Assembly (NCBI GenBank): GCA_050260675.1
Contig: JBLNCN010000008.1
Span: 1-64,000, forward strand
Direction of reading: 5' to 3'
Origin: JBBDIP01 sp050260675
GTDB lineage: Bacteria; Bacillota; Sulfobacillia; Fermentithermobacillales; Fermentithermobacillaceae
Length of the DNA: 64,000 bases
Below are positions 15,895 through 24,951 of the stretch, one piece after another. Both the position numbers and the translations under genes were made by a program. How positions within the stretch are numbered: position 1 is the first letter of the stretch; every line of letters begins with the position of its first letter. Below the pieces are notes generated by a model. That model was not told the DNA's origin, searched no databases, and saw only the letters and a program-made list of their open reading frames with translations.

Positions 15895-16412
15895 ATCTCA
15901 AACACCTCCCCCGGTTTGAGATCGGGCTTGAGCACCCAGTGCCAGGCACCGCCGCTTTTTACCCGCACAGAACCTAACTCTGTGAGCCTTGCTTGTAGCC
16001 GCTGGAGATATCTAGCAAAGAAGGCGTCGCGATCATAGAGGATCCTCGCGTCGCTGATCATGTCGAGAAAGATGAGCCCTCCAAGGCTCATCTCATCTTC
16101 TGTACGCAAGACCGGAGACAGCCGTGTACTCACGCCCTGAGCTCGAGCCCATGCGAGGTCCGGCTCCAAAGCTCGTTCCACCTCGTCGAACTGCCTGACT
16201 CGGGGCATTCTACCCGAAGGCAAGCCCCTCGCGATGACCAACACATCGATGTCTGATCCCGGGGTGGGTGTGCCCCTCCCGACTGAACCGAAGACGGCTA
16301 GGCTCGTCAGCTTAGCGCCATAGACACGGATGGCTTCCTTGTGGAGGCGGGAAAGCACGACATCGAACAGCCCTACAAGGCTGCCCTCACGGCTTGTGAT
16401 CCCATCACCCAC
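15891..16412 (-). CDS. MNT-type nucleotidyltransferase, partner of HEPN protein
   Basis: About 173 residues from a GTG at 16412, preferred because GGGAGGGGAG lies directly upstream; an ATG at 16427 or 16466 is possible. The active-site signature is FGSVGRGTPTPGSDIDVLV, that is GS-x10-D-x-D. A further acidic residue follows in the middle of the domain. It precedes the HEPN gene with an ATGA overlap, so both proteins are made together. Confidence 0.82.
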   Translation of the reverse strand: MGDGITSREGSLVGLFDVVLSRLHKEAIRVYGAKLTSLAVFGSVGRGTPTPGSDIDVLVIARGLPSGRMPRVRQFDEVERALEPDLAWARAQGVSTRLSPVLRTEDEMSLGGLIFLDMISDARILYDRDAFFARYLQRLQARLTELGSVRVKSGGAWHWVLKPDLKPGEVFEI

Positions 16413-16656
16413 GGTCTCCCCTCCCATGCATCCGTGATGCGGACGCCGACCTTGCCTACCTCCCACATCCTACCACGCCTATGCCTGCTGTCGCCAATAC
16501 TGGGGCGGGCGGGTCTGCGGCTTTTCGTATTCCGCAATCAGTCTTTGTCCGGTTGGGGGAAGGGTATAAGACAATGTGCTGTCCCAGCGCCATGGGCGGG
16601 TGGGTCGTCGCCCCCGTCTCGTGGCCAGGGCCAAGACAGAAGGGGGAGCAAGCATC

Positions 16657-17133
16657 ATGAGTGGCACAGTCCTGCGTGTCGAACCGATCATCCAGCCCGA
16701 GGTCCGCGCTCTCTGCTGGCGCCCTTACCCTGGCCACCCTCGCGGCTGCCCCAATATCGGCCGCAGGGAGACCTGCCCGCCTACTGCTCCCTTGTTCTCC
16801 GACGCTTTCGACCTGTCGCAGCCGGTCTACGCCATCTTGACCGAGTTTGACCTCGGGGCCCACGTGGCCAGGATGAAGGAAAAGCACCCGAACTGGTCCG
16901 ACGCTCAGCTGCGGTGCTGCCTCTACTGGCAGTCGCGGGCGCGGGCATCGCAGAAGGCAGCGGTCCGCGCATTCTTATGCGATCATCCTGGGTACCAAGT
17001 GACCACTGTGCCCGAAGCGATGGGCGTGAACGTAACCGAAACGCTCAAGGCCGCAGGCATCCAGTTGGAGTGGCCGCCGGTGCACCTGGTCAGACAGGTT
17101 GCCCTCGCGGGCGTTCCTAGACAAGATACTTGA
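16657..17133 (+). CDS. Hypothetical Cys-containing protein
   Basis: A 158-residue protein from ATG 16657 behind AGAAGGGGGAG. The N-terminal half has Cys residues spaced like a metal site: RALCWRPYPGHPRGCPNIGR, then RETCPP. This recalls the metal-binding DUF2284-type pattern, but I cannot confirm it. A further LRCCLYWQSRARASQKAAVR helix follows. Function unknown. Confidence 0.5.
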   Translation: MSGTVLRVEPIIQPEVRALCWRPYPGHPRGCPNIGRRETCPPTAPLFSDAFDLSQPVYAILTEFDLGAHVARMKEKHPNWSDAQLRCCLYWQSRARASQKAAVRAFLCDHPGYQVTTVPEAMGVNVTETLKAAGIQLEWPPVHLVRQVALAGVPRQDT

Positions 17134-17180
17134 TCCTGAAGGTGCGCCGTGTCCGACTCGAAGAAGCAATTGGCAGAACT

Positions 17181-17189
17181 TGCTATAAT
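17181..17189 (+). promoter_or_regulatory. Extended -10 promoter
   Basis: TGCTATAAT is an extended -10 element (TG-N-TATAAT). No clear -35 box is seen. It lies 66 bases before the zinc-ribbon gene. Confidence 0.4.
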
Positions 17190-17254
17190 GGTGCAGAAGC
17201 CCGAATCGAGACTGGATTAGGTCCGGTGCCCCAGGGGCGGGAAGGGGTGGGTGG

Positions 17255-17569
17255 TTGCCCAGATGGACAGATGATCTGGCAGATCAGATCGCGCAGGCGA
17301 TTAAGAAGCGCGGCCTGAACAAGTGCCCGGTTTGCGGCTCTGTCCGCGTGGAGCTCTCAGGTGCGTTTTATGCTCAGATGGCCAGGCCCTCCCACGGCCT
17401 CCGGGCGGAGGGACCTACCGGTAAGGTGCCTGCTATCGATGATAGCGTCTATGTAAATCTCATTTGCGTCGACTGCGGGTACCGGCGCCAACACCAAATG
17501 AAGAGGCTGGGTCCTTTTGATCTGCCGAAAAACGACGGTTTGTGGCTCCTGAGAATGCTCAGCCAGTAG
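17255..17569 (+). CDS. Small zinc-ribbon protein
   Basis: A 104-residue protein starting at a TTG (17255) after GGAAGGGGTGGG. Two knuckles, CPVCGS near residue 24 and CVDCGY near residue 70, form a zinc ribbon with a long inserted loop. No enzymatic motif is visible. It may bind nucleic acid or a protein partner. An extended -10 promoter precedes it. Confidence 0.65.
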   Translation: MPRWTDDLADQIAQAIKKRGLNKCPVCGSVRVELSGAFYAQMARPSHGLRAEGPTGKVPAIDDSVYVNLICVDCGYRRQHQMKRLGPFDLPKNDGLWLLRMLSQ

Positions 17570-17622
17570 AAGCCGATGCGGCTAAAGGAATCACTCTCAA
17601 TGAAATGGGGAGCGCGCTCTCA

Positions 17623-18786
17623 ATGGACTGGGTTTCAGCAGATACTCCGGAAATATACCTCATCAGGCACGGACACCACCCGGAAGGCTTCCGCGGCGGT
17701 TGGTCTCTCCATTTGCTCACCCGATTGGGAGAGATCCAAGCCTCCTTGCTGGCAGAGCGCCTGCGCCGTGAAGGTCTGAAAGTAGACACCCTCACTTCCA
17801 GCGATCTGCCGCGAGCAGCACAGACTGCTGAGATCCTGTCTCGGACGCTAGGTGCCGAAGTGTCGCTGGCGAAGGAATGGCGCGAGGTCAACAATGGCGT
17901 CCTCTCAGGAATGCCCGAGGAGTAGGCCCGTGCCATGTATCCCGGCCTTTACTGGTCCTCGTTAGCACCAGATGAACCCTATCCAGAGGGAGAAAGCCCC
18001 ACTGCCTTCTACCACCGGATCGAGGGCGCTTTCCACGGCCTCTGCGCCAGTGTTCTCCAGGGCCATACTGGCCCTAAGGTGATGCTGGTGACGCACGGTG
18101 GCCCTATCAGGGTGGTCCTGTCCATTGTGAGAGGCACGCCGTGGTCCAACAAGGGGGCGTCGGAGAGAGTCCATGAATCTAGTGTCTTCAGCCTGGCATG
18201 GACGGGCGAAACCTGGTCGGTGACCCGCACGAATGATGTGGAACACTTGGCGGGGCTGGACGTTCGTCGATTGCCCGGACCGTCTGACGGTATCGAGACC
18301 ATCGTCCATCCCCTCGTCAGAGGAGACCTTGAGCAGTTCACGACTTGGAGAGCCACAGACGACTACCTCGCGGAATTCGTACGGAAAGAGACCCAGGAGC
18401 ACTGGGATGGCAAGAGGGTTCTCTTCGTTGCAGAGGCCTCTGGTCATATAGTGGGTACGGTGCAGTTCGTCCCGACCCACGCTGACAATGACCTGGCAGA
18501 CGGTAAGACCACCGCGTACCTGCAGGCGCTTGAGGTCAAGGAGGACTTCAGGAACCGGGGATTGGGTACCTGGTTGATGACCTCCGTTGAGCGCATGGCT
18601 GCAGAGCGGGGATTTCGCCGGCTGACACTGATGGTGGAGCCCGATAATCACCCGGCGCTATCCCTTTACCGGAAGCAGGGTTTTGCTTTCTTCAAGGACT
18701 TAACAGAGGTCTGGAGAGGAAAGCCCCATTATCTGCTTTGCATGGAGAAGCGGCTGTCTGGTGCCTGGTTGTCCAGGTCAGGCTAA
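17623..18786 (+). pseudogene. Histidine phosphatase - GNAT fusion interrupted by an in-frame TAG
   Basis: One continuous frame of 388 codons carries a phosphoglycerate-mutase-like domain and a C-terminal acetyltransferase, with a single TAG at 17923-17925. Before it: IYLIRHGHH, SDLPRAAQTAE and WREVNNGVLSGMPEE. After it: ARAMYPGLYW, then MLVTHGGPIRVVL with the second catalytic His. The GNAT part has ALEVKEDFRNRGLGTWLMTS. The family usually has Glu or another polar residue at the TAG position, so a G-to-T change (GAG to TAG) is the simplest cause. Everything after the stop is in frame and well kept, so the lesion is recent or the codon is read through. A restart at ATG 17935 would give the phosphatase no N-terminal half. 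Confidence 0.75.
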
Positions 18787-18803
18787 CGACCACGGAGGTG
18801 CCA

Positions 18804-19334
18804 ATGAAGCCTACAAGAAAGATGCCGCTGTTCATCGTTACGGGGGCCAGTTGCGCAGGCAAGTCCTCCATATGCGAAGTGCTCTTCAGGAACGAAAGTG
18901 ACTACATCGTGCTGGAGAGCGACATCCTCTGGAACAAGGTCTATGATACGCCCGGCGATGGCTACAGGGCATATCGGGAAATGTGGATGCGGGTCTGCAA
19001 GAACATCTCTCAGATAGGCATGCCTGTCGTGCTTTGCGGTTGCGCGATCCCAGAGCAATTTGAGCCGCTTGACGAGAGGGAGAGCTTCGCCAGCGTCCAC
19101 TACCTGGCTGTTGTCTGCGAGGATGATACGCTAAAGGAACGTTTGGCAGCCCGTCGTGTATCTGATGAGAACTGGATAAACAGCTCTCTGGAGTTCAACA
19201 CGTGGCTCAAGGAGCACGCTGCGAAGACGAACCCGCCAATAAGCCTGCTCGACACCACTAAGCTGACCCCTCACGAAGCGGCAGCCGTCGTCGACCGGTG
19301 GATCCGTGAACGCATGAACTCACGAACCCTCTGA
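18804..19334 (+). CDS. P-loop kinase-like NTPase
   Basis: A 176-residue protein; ATG 18804 follows CGGAGGTG. The Walker A loop GASCAGKSS (residues 13-21) and a possible lid segment (ERLAARRVSDENWINSS) mark a small-molecule or nucleotide kinase of the P-loop class. The layout resembles chloramphenicol-phosphotransferase-like and shikimate-kinase-like proteins, but the substrate cannot be told. Its 3' end overlaps the convergent HD gene by 15 bases. Confidence 0.72.
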   Translation: MKPTRKMPLFIVTGASCAGKSSICEVLFRNESDYIVLESDILWNKVYDTPGDGYRAYREMWMRVCKNISQIGMPVVLCGCAIPEQFEPLDERESFASVHYLAVVCEDDTLKERLAARRVSDENWINSSLEFNTWLKEHAAKTNPPISLLDTTKLTPHEAAAVVDRWIRERMNSRTL

Positions 19335-19853
19335 GGAACTTTGCTTCGGTTCGATGCTCAGCTCGGTCAAGACTCTGGTCAGTCTCTCGAGGTACGCGCC
19401 TTCGGTCTTGACCCCGTGGAGATATCGGTCGAGGGAATCAACGTCCTTCAGCAGTTCGACCAAGGGGTTGCCGGTGGCGGTTTCCTTGTCGCTGTGCTGA
19501 ACAATCGCGTTCACCAACGCGTCCTCTTCCTCTTTGGTTACCTTCGGGAGTGTAGTCCAGGGACCGTTGTTGTACGTCGCGATGGCATCCCTGACATGCC
19601 TTTCGGCTGCTTGGGCGTGGCCTTCCGTCCTCTTGGTGACTACGACAGCTATGTCGTGGAGCGCTGCGGCGATCGCAGCGAGCTCTGGGTCCAATCCCCT
19701 GCGCATAGCCAGAACCTTCGCCAGTTGAGAACTCGAAAACATGTGCATCACGTTCCAACGTATCGGCAGATCTCTGCCCTCATCGCTGAGGTCTTTCCAC
19801 TCCTCAAAGAGCATTGATACAAGCCGGTTCACACGTCTGACATCCATTCGCAT
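19320..19853 (-). CDS. HD-domain phosphohydrolase
   Basis: A 177-residue protein from ATG 19853, 8 bases after GAGGTGG; a GTG at 19865 is possible. The HD-type residues appear as VMHMFSSSQLAKVLA, then AAALHDIAVVV (the HD pair), EGHAQAAE, and VQHSDKE. HD proteins hydrolyse phosphate esters, often nucleotides. No further domain shows the substrate. Confidence 0.75.
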   Translation of the reverse strand: MRMDVRRVNRLVSMLFEEWKDLSDEGRDLPIRWNVMHMFSSSQLAKVLAMRRGLDPELAAIAAALHDIAVVVTKRTEGHAQAAERHVRDAIATYNNGPWTTLPKVTKEEEDALVNAIVQHSDKETATGNPLVELLKDVDSLDRYLHGVKTEGAYLERLTRVLTELSIEPKQSSSEGS

Positions 19854-19919
19854 CGAACTTGCCACCTCGCTCTTGCCTCGCCTCGCTGCCCTTGTGCAGC
19901 CTTGTGCCGACCCAACCCA

Positions 19920-20346
19920 TCACAGACCGATATTCCGAATATCGCCCGCGTACCGCCCAGAGTCGGGAAAACCCGTGGAAGCCAGATACATGAACATATC
20001 GCTGAAGCCATACTGATTAAGCTCTCGGATCTGGACCAGCCGTACATCGCTTATAGGGTTCGCATCCCGTTCCGGTTCGGCGCCTGTCACGAGGTGACCC
20101 CCGGTTCCCTGGATCTCTACTGTGATGTGAAGCGTATGCCTGCCTGGCTCCATGCGGTCACAGATGTAAAGGAGGCGTCGAAGCCTCCTCTCTAATCTCC
20201 CTCGTGAGGCATTCCTCCAGCGACTCATCAGGTTCCATGCTGCCTCCCGGCAGAGACCAGTCTCGACCTCCCGTTACCCGTTGGCGCACCAGGAGGATGC
20301 TCCCATCCTCGACTAGCACACCCGTGACTCTCACGCGGAAATCCAT
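19920..20346 (-). pseudogene. Nudix hydrolase, frameshifted
   Basis: The first frame (from 20346) reads MDFRVRVTGVLVEDGSILLV and LPGGSMEPDESLEECLTREI and then the REEA of a good Nudix box (G-x5-E-x7-REI-x-EE), but stops at 20158. The rest of the fold continues in another frame: RRLLYICDRMEPGRHTLHIT, VTGAEPERDANPISDVRLVQ and on to a stop near 19920. One small insertion or deletion near 20190 explains it. It is unclear whether this is natural or a sequencing error. Confidence 0.7.
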
Positions 20347-20356
20347 GAGACCCCTC

Positions 20357-20788
20357 CTATCTGCCAGAGCGGCATAAGTTCAAAGCAATTGAGCGCACCT
20401 CGGACGAACACGTGAATCGACCTTCAACGAGGTCGTCGAGCCCAACCCACGCATGGCTACAGTGATCTCTGCCCAGCGTGATCGGCCCGCTTGACTGGCC
20501 GGCGAAAACCACCTCTGTCTTGCGCTGACCACCTGACGTCCATGAGAACGTCGCGACTCTGTTCTCGATAATGACGTCGGCCCCGCACTCCTCGCGGAAT
20601 TCACGAGCAGCAGCCTGGGCAGGAGTTTCACCCAACTCGACGCTCCCACCTGGAAACTCCCAGAAGCCGGCGAAGGAAGACTCATCTAGACTGCGCCTGA
20701 TCAGGAGCACCCGGTCGCCGTCCAGACACGCAACAGATGCGTTTGTAATGACAGGTTCGATACCTTCTCTGGCCTCGCGCTTGGTCAC
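20357..20788 (-). CDS. Nudix hydrolase (MutT-like)
   Basis: A 143-residue protein with a complete Nudix box, GGSVELGETPAQAAAREFREECG, preceded by FAGFWEFP. This is the arrangement of MutT and related nucleotide-cleaning enzymes, so hydrolysis of a damaged or excess nucleoside diphosphate derivative is likely. It lies 10 bases upstream of the broken Nudix gene on the same strand. Confidence 0.83.
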   Translation of the reverse strand: MTKREAREGIEPVITNASVACLDGDRVLLIRRSLDESSFAGFWEFPGGSVELGETPAQAAAREFREECGADVIIENRVATFSWTSGGQRKTEVVFAGQSSGPITLGRDHCSHAWVGLDDLVEGRFTCSSEVRSIALNLCRSGR

Positions 20789-20961
20789 GGTGATTCCCCC
20801 GCGATGCGGAACTTGCCCACAGCCCTAACCTTCTGACGATACAGAGGAAATACCTTCCGTCTCAGAAGGCCTCCTTCGGGTACGCGAGACTAGAGAGGTA
20901 TTGCTCGGAAGGCGCTGAAGTGACATCAGAGGGCTTGCGAAATACGCCGCGGAGGTGCCAC

Positions 20962-21126
20962 ATGACGATTGATGAGTTCTTCGAAGGATGGGACGAGTCA
21001 AAGCGCATCTTCGGGGCGCTCCGCGAAGCGGTAGCTGCTTTGGGCCCAGTGGAGTTGTACTCTGCCTCCGATATCAACAAAGAAGCATACCGGTGGCTTG
21101 AAGAGGCTTGGTCCCACGCGAAATAG
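20962..21126 (+). pseudogene. DUF5655-like gene with a large in-frame internal deletion
   Basis: A 54-codon frame from ATG 20962 (GGAGGTG upstream). The first half, MTIDEFFEGWDESKRIFGAL then REAVAALGPVEL, matches the N-terminus of DUF5655-type proteins (about 110 residues), and the end, INKEAYRWLEEAWSHAK, matches their C-terminus. The middle, with the conserved Arg/Phe-rich core, is absent though the frame is kept. The product could be made but would lack the core. The family assignment is from memory of its terminal motifs. Confidence 0.6.
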
Positions 21127-21166
21127 GCGGACCTCACGCGCCAGCTCCGTCATCGAGCAGCCCCGA

Positions 21167-23032
21167 CTAGGACACCTCTTTTGCCACGTAGTACTGGGCT
21201 TGGGCGTTCCATAACTCAGCGTACTTTCCGCCTTCGTCGGCAACCAGTTCCCCGTGGCTTCCTCTCTGAACAAGGCGCCCCTCGTGGAGGACGGCGATAT
21301 CGTCGCAGAAGCGGCAAGACGACAGGCGGTGTGAGATGAACACGGCTGTCTTTTCCCCAATTATCTCGTTGAAGCGGGAATACACCTCGAACTCGGCGAT
21401 GGGGTCAAGCGCCGCTGTAGGCTCATCGAGCACTATGAACGGGGCGTCTTTGTATAGGGCCCTTGCGAGGGCGATCTTCTGCGCTTCGCCACCGGAAACC
21501 ATCACGCCGTCCGGGTCAAAATCCTTGTAAAGACACGTTTCGAGTCCACGTGGAAGCTCGCGAAGGCGACTTGAGAACCCGGCCTTCTCAAGGCACATTT
21601 CGGCGCGGGCACCATCAACCTCTGTGGATGCCGCCAAGTTCTGCCCCAGGGGCAGCGAGAATAACTTGAAGTCCTGAAACACCACGGAAAAGAGACCCAT
21701 GTATTCGTTATAGTCATACTTCCGGATGTCGATCCCGTTTAGGGTGATCTCACCTTCGGTTGGGTCGTACAGGCGGCAGAGCAACTTAACCATTGTCGTC
21801 TTGCCGCTTCCGTTCATGCCAACGACTGCGAGGCGCCGTCCAATGGTGAACTTCAGAGAGAGATTCCGCAGCGCATAGGTGTCTGTGCCGGGATACTTGA
21901 ATGAAACGTTGCGGAACTCGATCTCGTAGTCGTTGTCCGAGCGCTTCTCGGTTGTCAGTGTGCCCTTGTACTTGTCATCGGGAAGATCGAGATAGGTATA
22001 GGCTGTCTCAAGATATCTGGTATTCGCCACCAACGAGGCACATTCATTGATGAGCCCGGTCACGTGCTCAACGAAAATCGTCACCGCTCCCACGTACTGC
22101 AGAACACTACCGATACCATACATGCCAGCGAGAGCCCGGAGACCGATGAATAGGTACACGCACCCGCCTATCAGCGCGTTCGTCGCAGCAGTGGACGCGT
22201 TGACCATCCCTTCATAGTGGAAGAACTTAGGCCAAGGCGCGCCGAGCAGCCACTGATGCATGATTCTGCTGATCGCGGGCTGCTGAGCATATATGCGTAT
22301 GTCCTTCGCTGCCGCGCCTGCCTGAAGATACTCGCGATAGTAGTGGATCACTGAGTTCCCCTTGGGGTTTATCTCGAATACCTCTTTGAGTACTTCCTGC
22401 TCCCTCTGGCGCAACCGGAAGGTAAAGACCACTGTAAGAAGCACCAGAACGCCTAGCGCGACACTTGCTGTGGAAGATGTGGCGAAACTCTCGGTATATT
22501 GACCAGCGACGCGAAACAGGCCCGCTAGGAGCGCTCCCGAGGCAATTACGCCGAAGAGCCGGTGCGCGAGATTGGGAAGTGTGTAGTATATGTTCGGGAT
22601 CCCCAGACCATTGCCGTTGATCTTGGCCTCTATGTCCGCCAACATCTCGTTGGTCCTGCTATTGTCCACGTGCCGAAAGTCCATGTCCATGTACTTCTCG
22701 CTGTGGAAGAAGTACATCTTCTGCAGAAACGTGCTCCGGATCATCGCAATCTTCCGCTCGACGAGAGAGCGCGACACTGACAGGAGAAACGTTAGGGCTA
22801 CGGTTATGCTCACGTAAGTGCCAATTATCCGGACATCCCTGCCGCCCGCCAACTCGTCAAGGATGCGCGCCGATAGGTACAGAACGCCTAGAGGCTGTAC
22901 TGCCAAAATGGCGGAACTCAAAGTGATCAGCATTAAGAGGGAGGGATACCGGTCGCGGATGATACCGAAAGCGCGCTTAGTGTGCCTCCAGGCTTTCCCC
23001 AGGTCGATCCTGTCGGAATCTTCAATGCTCAC
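21167..23032 (-). CDS. ABC exporter half-transporter, subunit 2
   Basis: A 621-residue fusion of a six-helix type-1 membrane domain (residues about 1-330) and an ATPase domain. Walker A is GMNGSGKTT, the signature is VSGGEAQ, the Walker B and its glutamate are FIVLDEPTAALD, and the switch is ISHRLSS. The signature VSGGE differs slightly from the canonical LSGGQ. It overlaps the preceding ABC gene by four bases, so the two probably form a heterodimer. The LytTR two-component genes lie just upstream. Likely cargo is a peptide or drug, not determinable here. Confidence 0.87.
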   Translation of the reverse strand: MSIEDSDRIDLGKAWRHTKRAFGIIRDRYPSLLMLITLSSAILAVQPLGVLYLSARILDELAGGRDVRIIGTYVSITVALTFLLSVSRSLVERKIAMIRSTFLQKMYFFHSEKYMDMDFRHVDNSRTNEMLADIEAKINGNGLGIPNIYYTLPNLAHRLFGVIASGALLAGLFRVAGQYTESFATSSTASVALGVLVLLTVVFTFRLRQREQEVLKEVFEINPKGNSVIHYYREYLQAGAAAKDIRIYAQQPAISRIMHQWLLGAPWPKFFHYEGMVNASTAATNALIGGCVYLFIGLRALAGMYGIGSVLQYVGAVTIFVEHVTGLINECASLVANTRYLETAYTYLDLPDDKYKGTLTTEKRSDNDYEIEFRNVSFKYPGTDTYALRNLSLKFTIGRRLAVVGMNGSGKTTMVKLLCRLYDPTEGEITLNGIDIRKYDYNEYMGLFSVVFQDFKLFSLPLGQNLAASTEVDGARAEMCLEKAGFSSRLRELPRGLETCLYKDFDPDGVMVSGGEAQKIALARALYKDAPFIVLDEPTAALDPIAEFEVYSRFNEIIGEKTAVFISHRLSSCRFCDDIAVLHEGRLVQRGSHGELVADEGGKYAELWNAQAQYYVAKEVS

Positions 23033-24855
23033 TCGCGACCCGCCTCTCTGTCACTCCTGTAGTACTGGGACTGAACATCGAACATCTTGGCGTATTTCCC
23101 GCCGAGACGCATGAGTTCTTCGTGTGTCCCTGTCTCGGCGATAACGTGGTTATCCAGGAACAGTATCCGATCGCAGAATCGCGTGCTCGCAAGGCGGTGA
23201 GAGATGTAGATTGATGTCTTCCCTTTGGTAAGCTCCGCGTACTTGCTATAGACCTCGCTCTCCGCGATTGGGTCGAGCGCCGCGGTCGGCTCATCCAGGA
23301 TGATCACCGGTGCGTCTTTGTACAACGCGCGCGCAAGGGCAAGCTTCTGCTTCTCTCCTCCCGAGAGTTCCACGGCATCGTCGTTGATCTGCCTCACAAG
23401 AAGCGTCTTTTCCTTGCTCGGCATCGCCTGCACCCGCTCATACAGCCCAGAGAGCCTTAAGCACTCATCAACTCTTCGGTAATCGGTCGCTTCGGGTGTA
23501 GCCTGAGAGACGTTTCCCGCGATATCGGTCGTGAGCAAGTGAATATCCTGGAACACCGCGCCTATCAAGGTGAAGTACTCGTCTCGGTTGTACTCACGGA
23601 TATCGACTCCGGCTACTTTGATGCTGCCTGTTTGGGGCACATACAGCCCTGCGATGAGTTTGACCAAGGTTGTCTTGCCCGCGCCGTTAGCTCCTACAAT
23701 CGCGATGCGTTCGCCAGGGCTTATGTCAATGGTGATATCCTTCAGTGCCTCCGTATCTGCCCCGGGGTATCTGTAGCTCACATCGCGAAGGGAGATGGCG
23801 GGCGGGACCAAGTCACCAGTGGGCAGAGGAGCACCCAGACCTCTGTTGGACCTGTCAGGGATATCTAGGTACGCGCGAATATCTCCCATTTCCGTCGAAG
23901 CACGCAGCAGTTCGCTTGACTGGAGGATGATACCCGAAACCCATCCGGCAAACGCGCCTATGGCGGAAAAGACCAAGACGAACTCACCGAGCGAGAGGCT
24001 ACCTCGCAGCAGGAGGTACGTTAGGTATGCGTAGGCGGCCCCGTCACGAATAAGGATGAGCGCGCCATCAACCAACTGCGCGGCCATGTTGCGAGTTGCT
24101 ACCTTGCCTGAAAGGGCCTCGAGGTCGTAGGCGACCTGAGAGAAAAGCGACTTCATCCACTGTAACATTGAGTAGATTCGCACGTCTTTGGCCCTTTCGG
24201 GGCTCTTTGTGCTCTCCTGAATGTACCTAAGCTTCTTGTGAAGCGCGGACCGCCCACCTCTTGTTTCGCGTTCGTACTTTCGTGCAGATGAAAGCGATAG
24301 CCAGCTGATTGTGGCCGACAGGATCAGCAGAACCAGGATTACCGGATGGATAACGGCAATGACGCTGCCGTAGAGGGCAAACCCGAGGACATTAGAGATC
24401 AGCCTGCTGAGAGTCCGGGGAATGTTGTGCGCCGGCGTATGATTTGACTCCGTAGCCCGTGACGCCTTTTCTTCGAGTGCCTTGGTTGCAGGGGCTTCCA
24501 AAGCCTCGTAATCCATGTCCATGTGTTTGTCCATCGCTCGGACGACAGACCCAATTGACGCTATTGTACCTACGGCATGAGTGGCAATAATCTCGGTATA
24601 ACCTTTTACACAGCTGAAAAGGAGGAGAACCGCGGCGGCTCCACCAACAACCACCGTGAAGTGCGCTGGAGTTGCGCCCGCCATCAGTTCATCGATGACA
24701 ATCTTCGGTAGGAGTATGCGGGCGAACGGCAGGAGAACGGCCATCACCGTATCAATCGCGCAGAAGATCAGTGTAGACCTCTGGGCTCTCCAGTGGGTCC
24801 GGAGCGAATACATGATGTTCGATCCCAACGAATAGCCCGCCGCCGGGTTTTTCAT
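23029..24855 (-). CDS. ABC exporter half-transporter, subunit 1
   Basis: A 608-residue half-transporter from ATG 24855 (after GGTGGGGGT; 24870 is an alternative GTG). It has a membrane domain and then an ATPase with Walker A GANGAGKTT, signature LSGGEKQ, Walker B VIILDEPTAALD and switch ISHRLAS. The sequence differs clearly from its partner, as in heterodimeric exporters of the LmrCD or BmrCD kind. Confidence 0.87.
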   Translation of the reverse strand: MKNPAAGYSLGSNIMYSLRTHWRAQRSTLIFCAIDTVMAVLLPFARILLPKIVIDELMAGATPAHFTVVVGGAAAVLLLFSCVKGYTEIIATHAVGTIASIGSVVRAMDKHMDMDYEALEAPATKALEEKASRATESNHTPAHNIPRTLSRLISNVLGFALYGSVIAVIHPVILVLLILSATISWLSLSSARKYERETRGGRSALHKKLRYIQESTKSPERAKDVRIYSMLQWMKSLFSQVAYDLEALSGKVATRNMAAQLVDGALILIRDGAAYAYLTYLLLRGSLSLGEFVLVFSAIGAFAGWVSGIILQSSELLRASTEMGDIRAYLDIPDRSNRGLGAPLPTGDLVPPAISLRDVSYRYPGADTEALKDITIDISPGERIAIVGANGAGKTTLVKLIAGLYVPQTGSIKVAGVDIREYNRDEYFTLIGAVFQDIHLLTTDIAGNVSQATPEATDYRRVDECLRLSGLYERVQAMPSKEKTLLVRQINDDAVELSGGEKQKLALARALYKDAPVIILDEPTAALDPIAESEVYSKYAELTKGKTSIYISHRLASTRFCDRILFLDNHVIAETGTHEELMRLGGKYAKMFDVQSQYYRSDREAGRE

Positions 24856-24951
24856 GCGATCTACCCCCACCGATGATTATGTCATCCACAGTTCAACCGA
24901 GAGGCAGATCAGCGTGGATTGCGTGAACTCCGACGCGAATTGCATGTGAGG

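Noticed and set aside
17923..17925. Pyrrolysine or selenocysteine use at the amber codon
   Set aside because: No Pyl insertion genes are in the window, the codon is TAG not TGA, and a single nonsense change is simpler.
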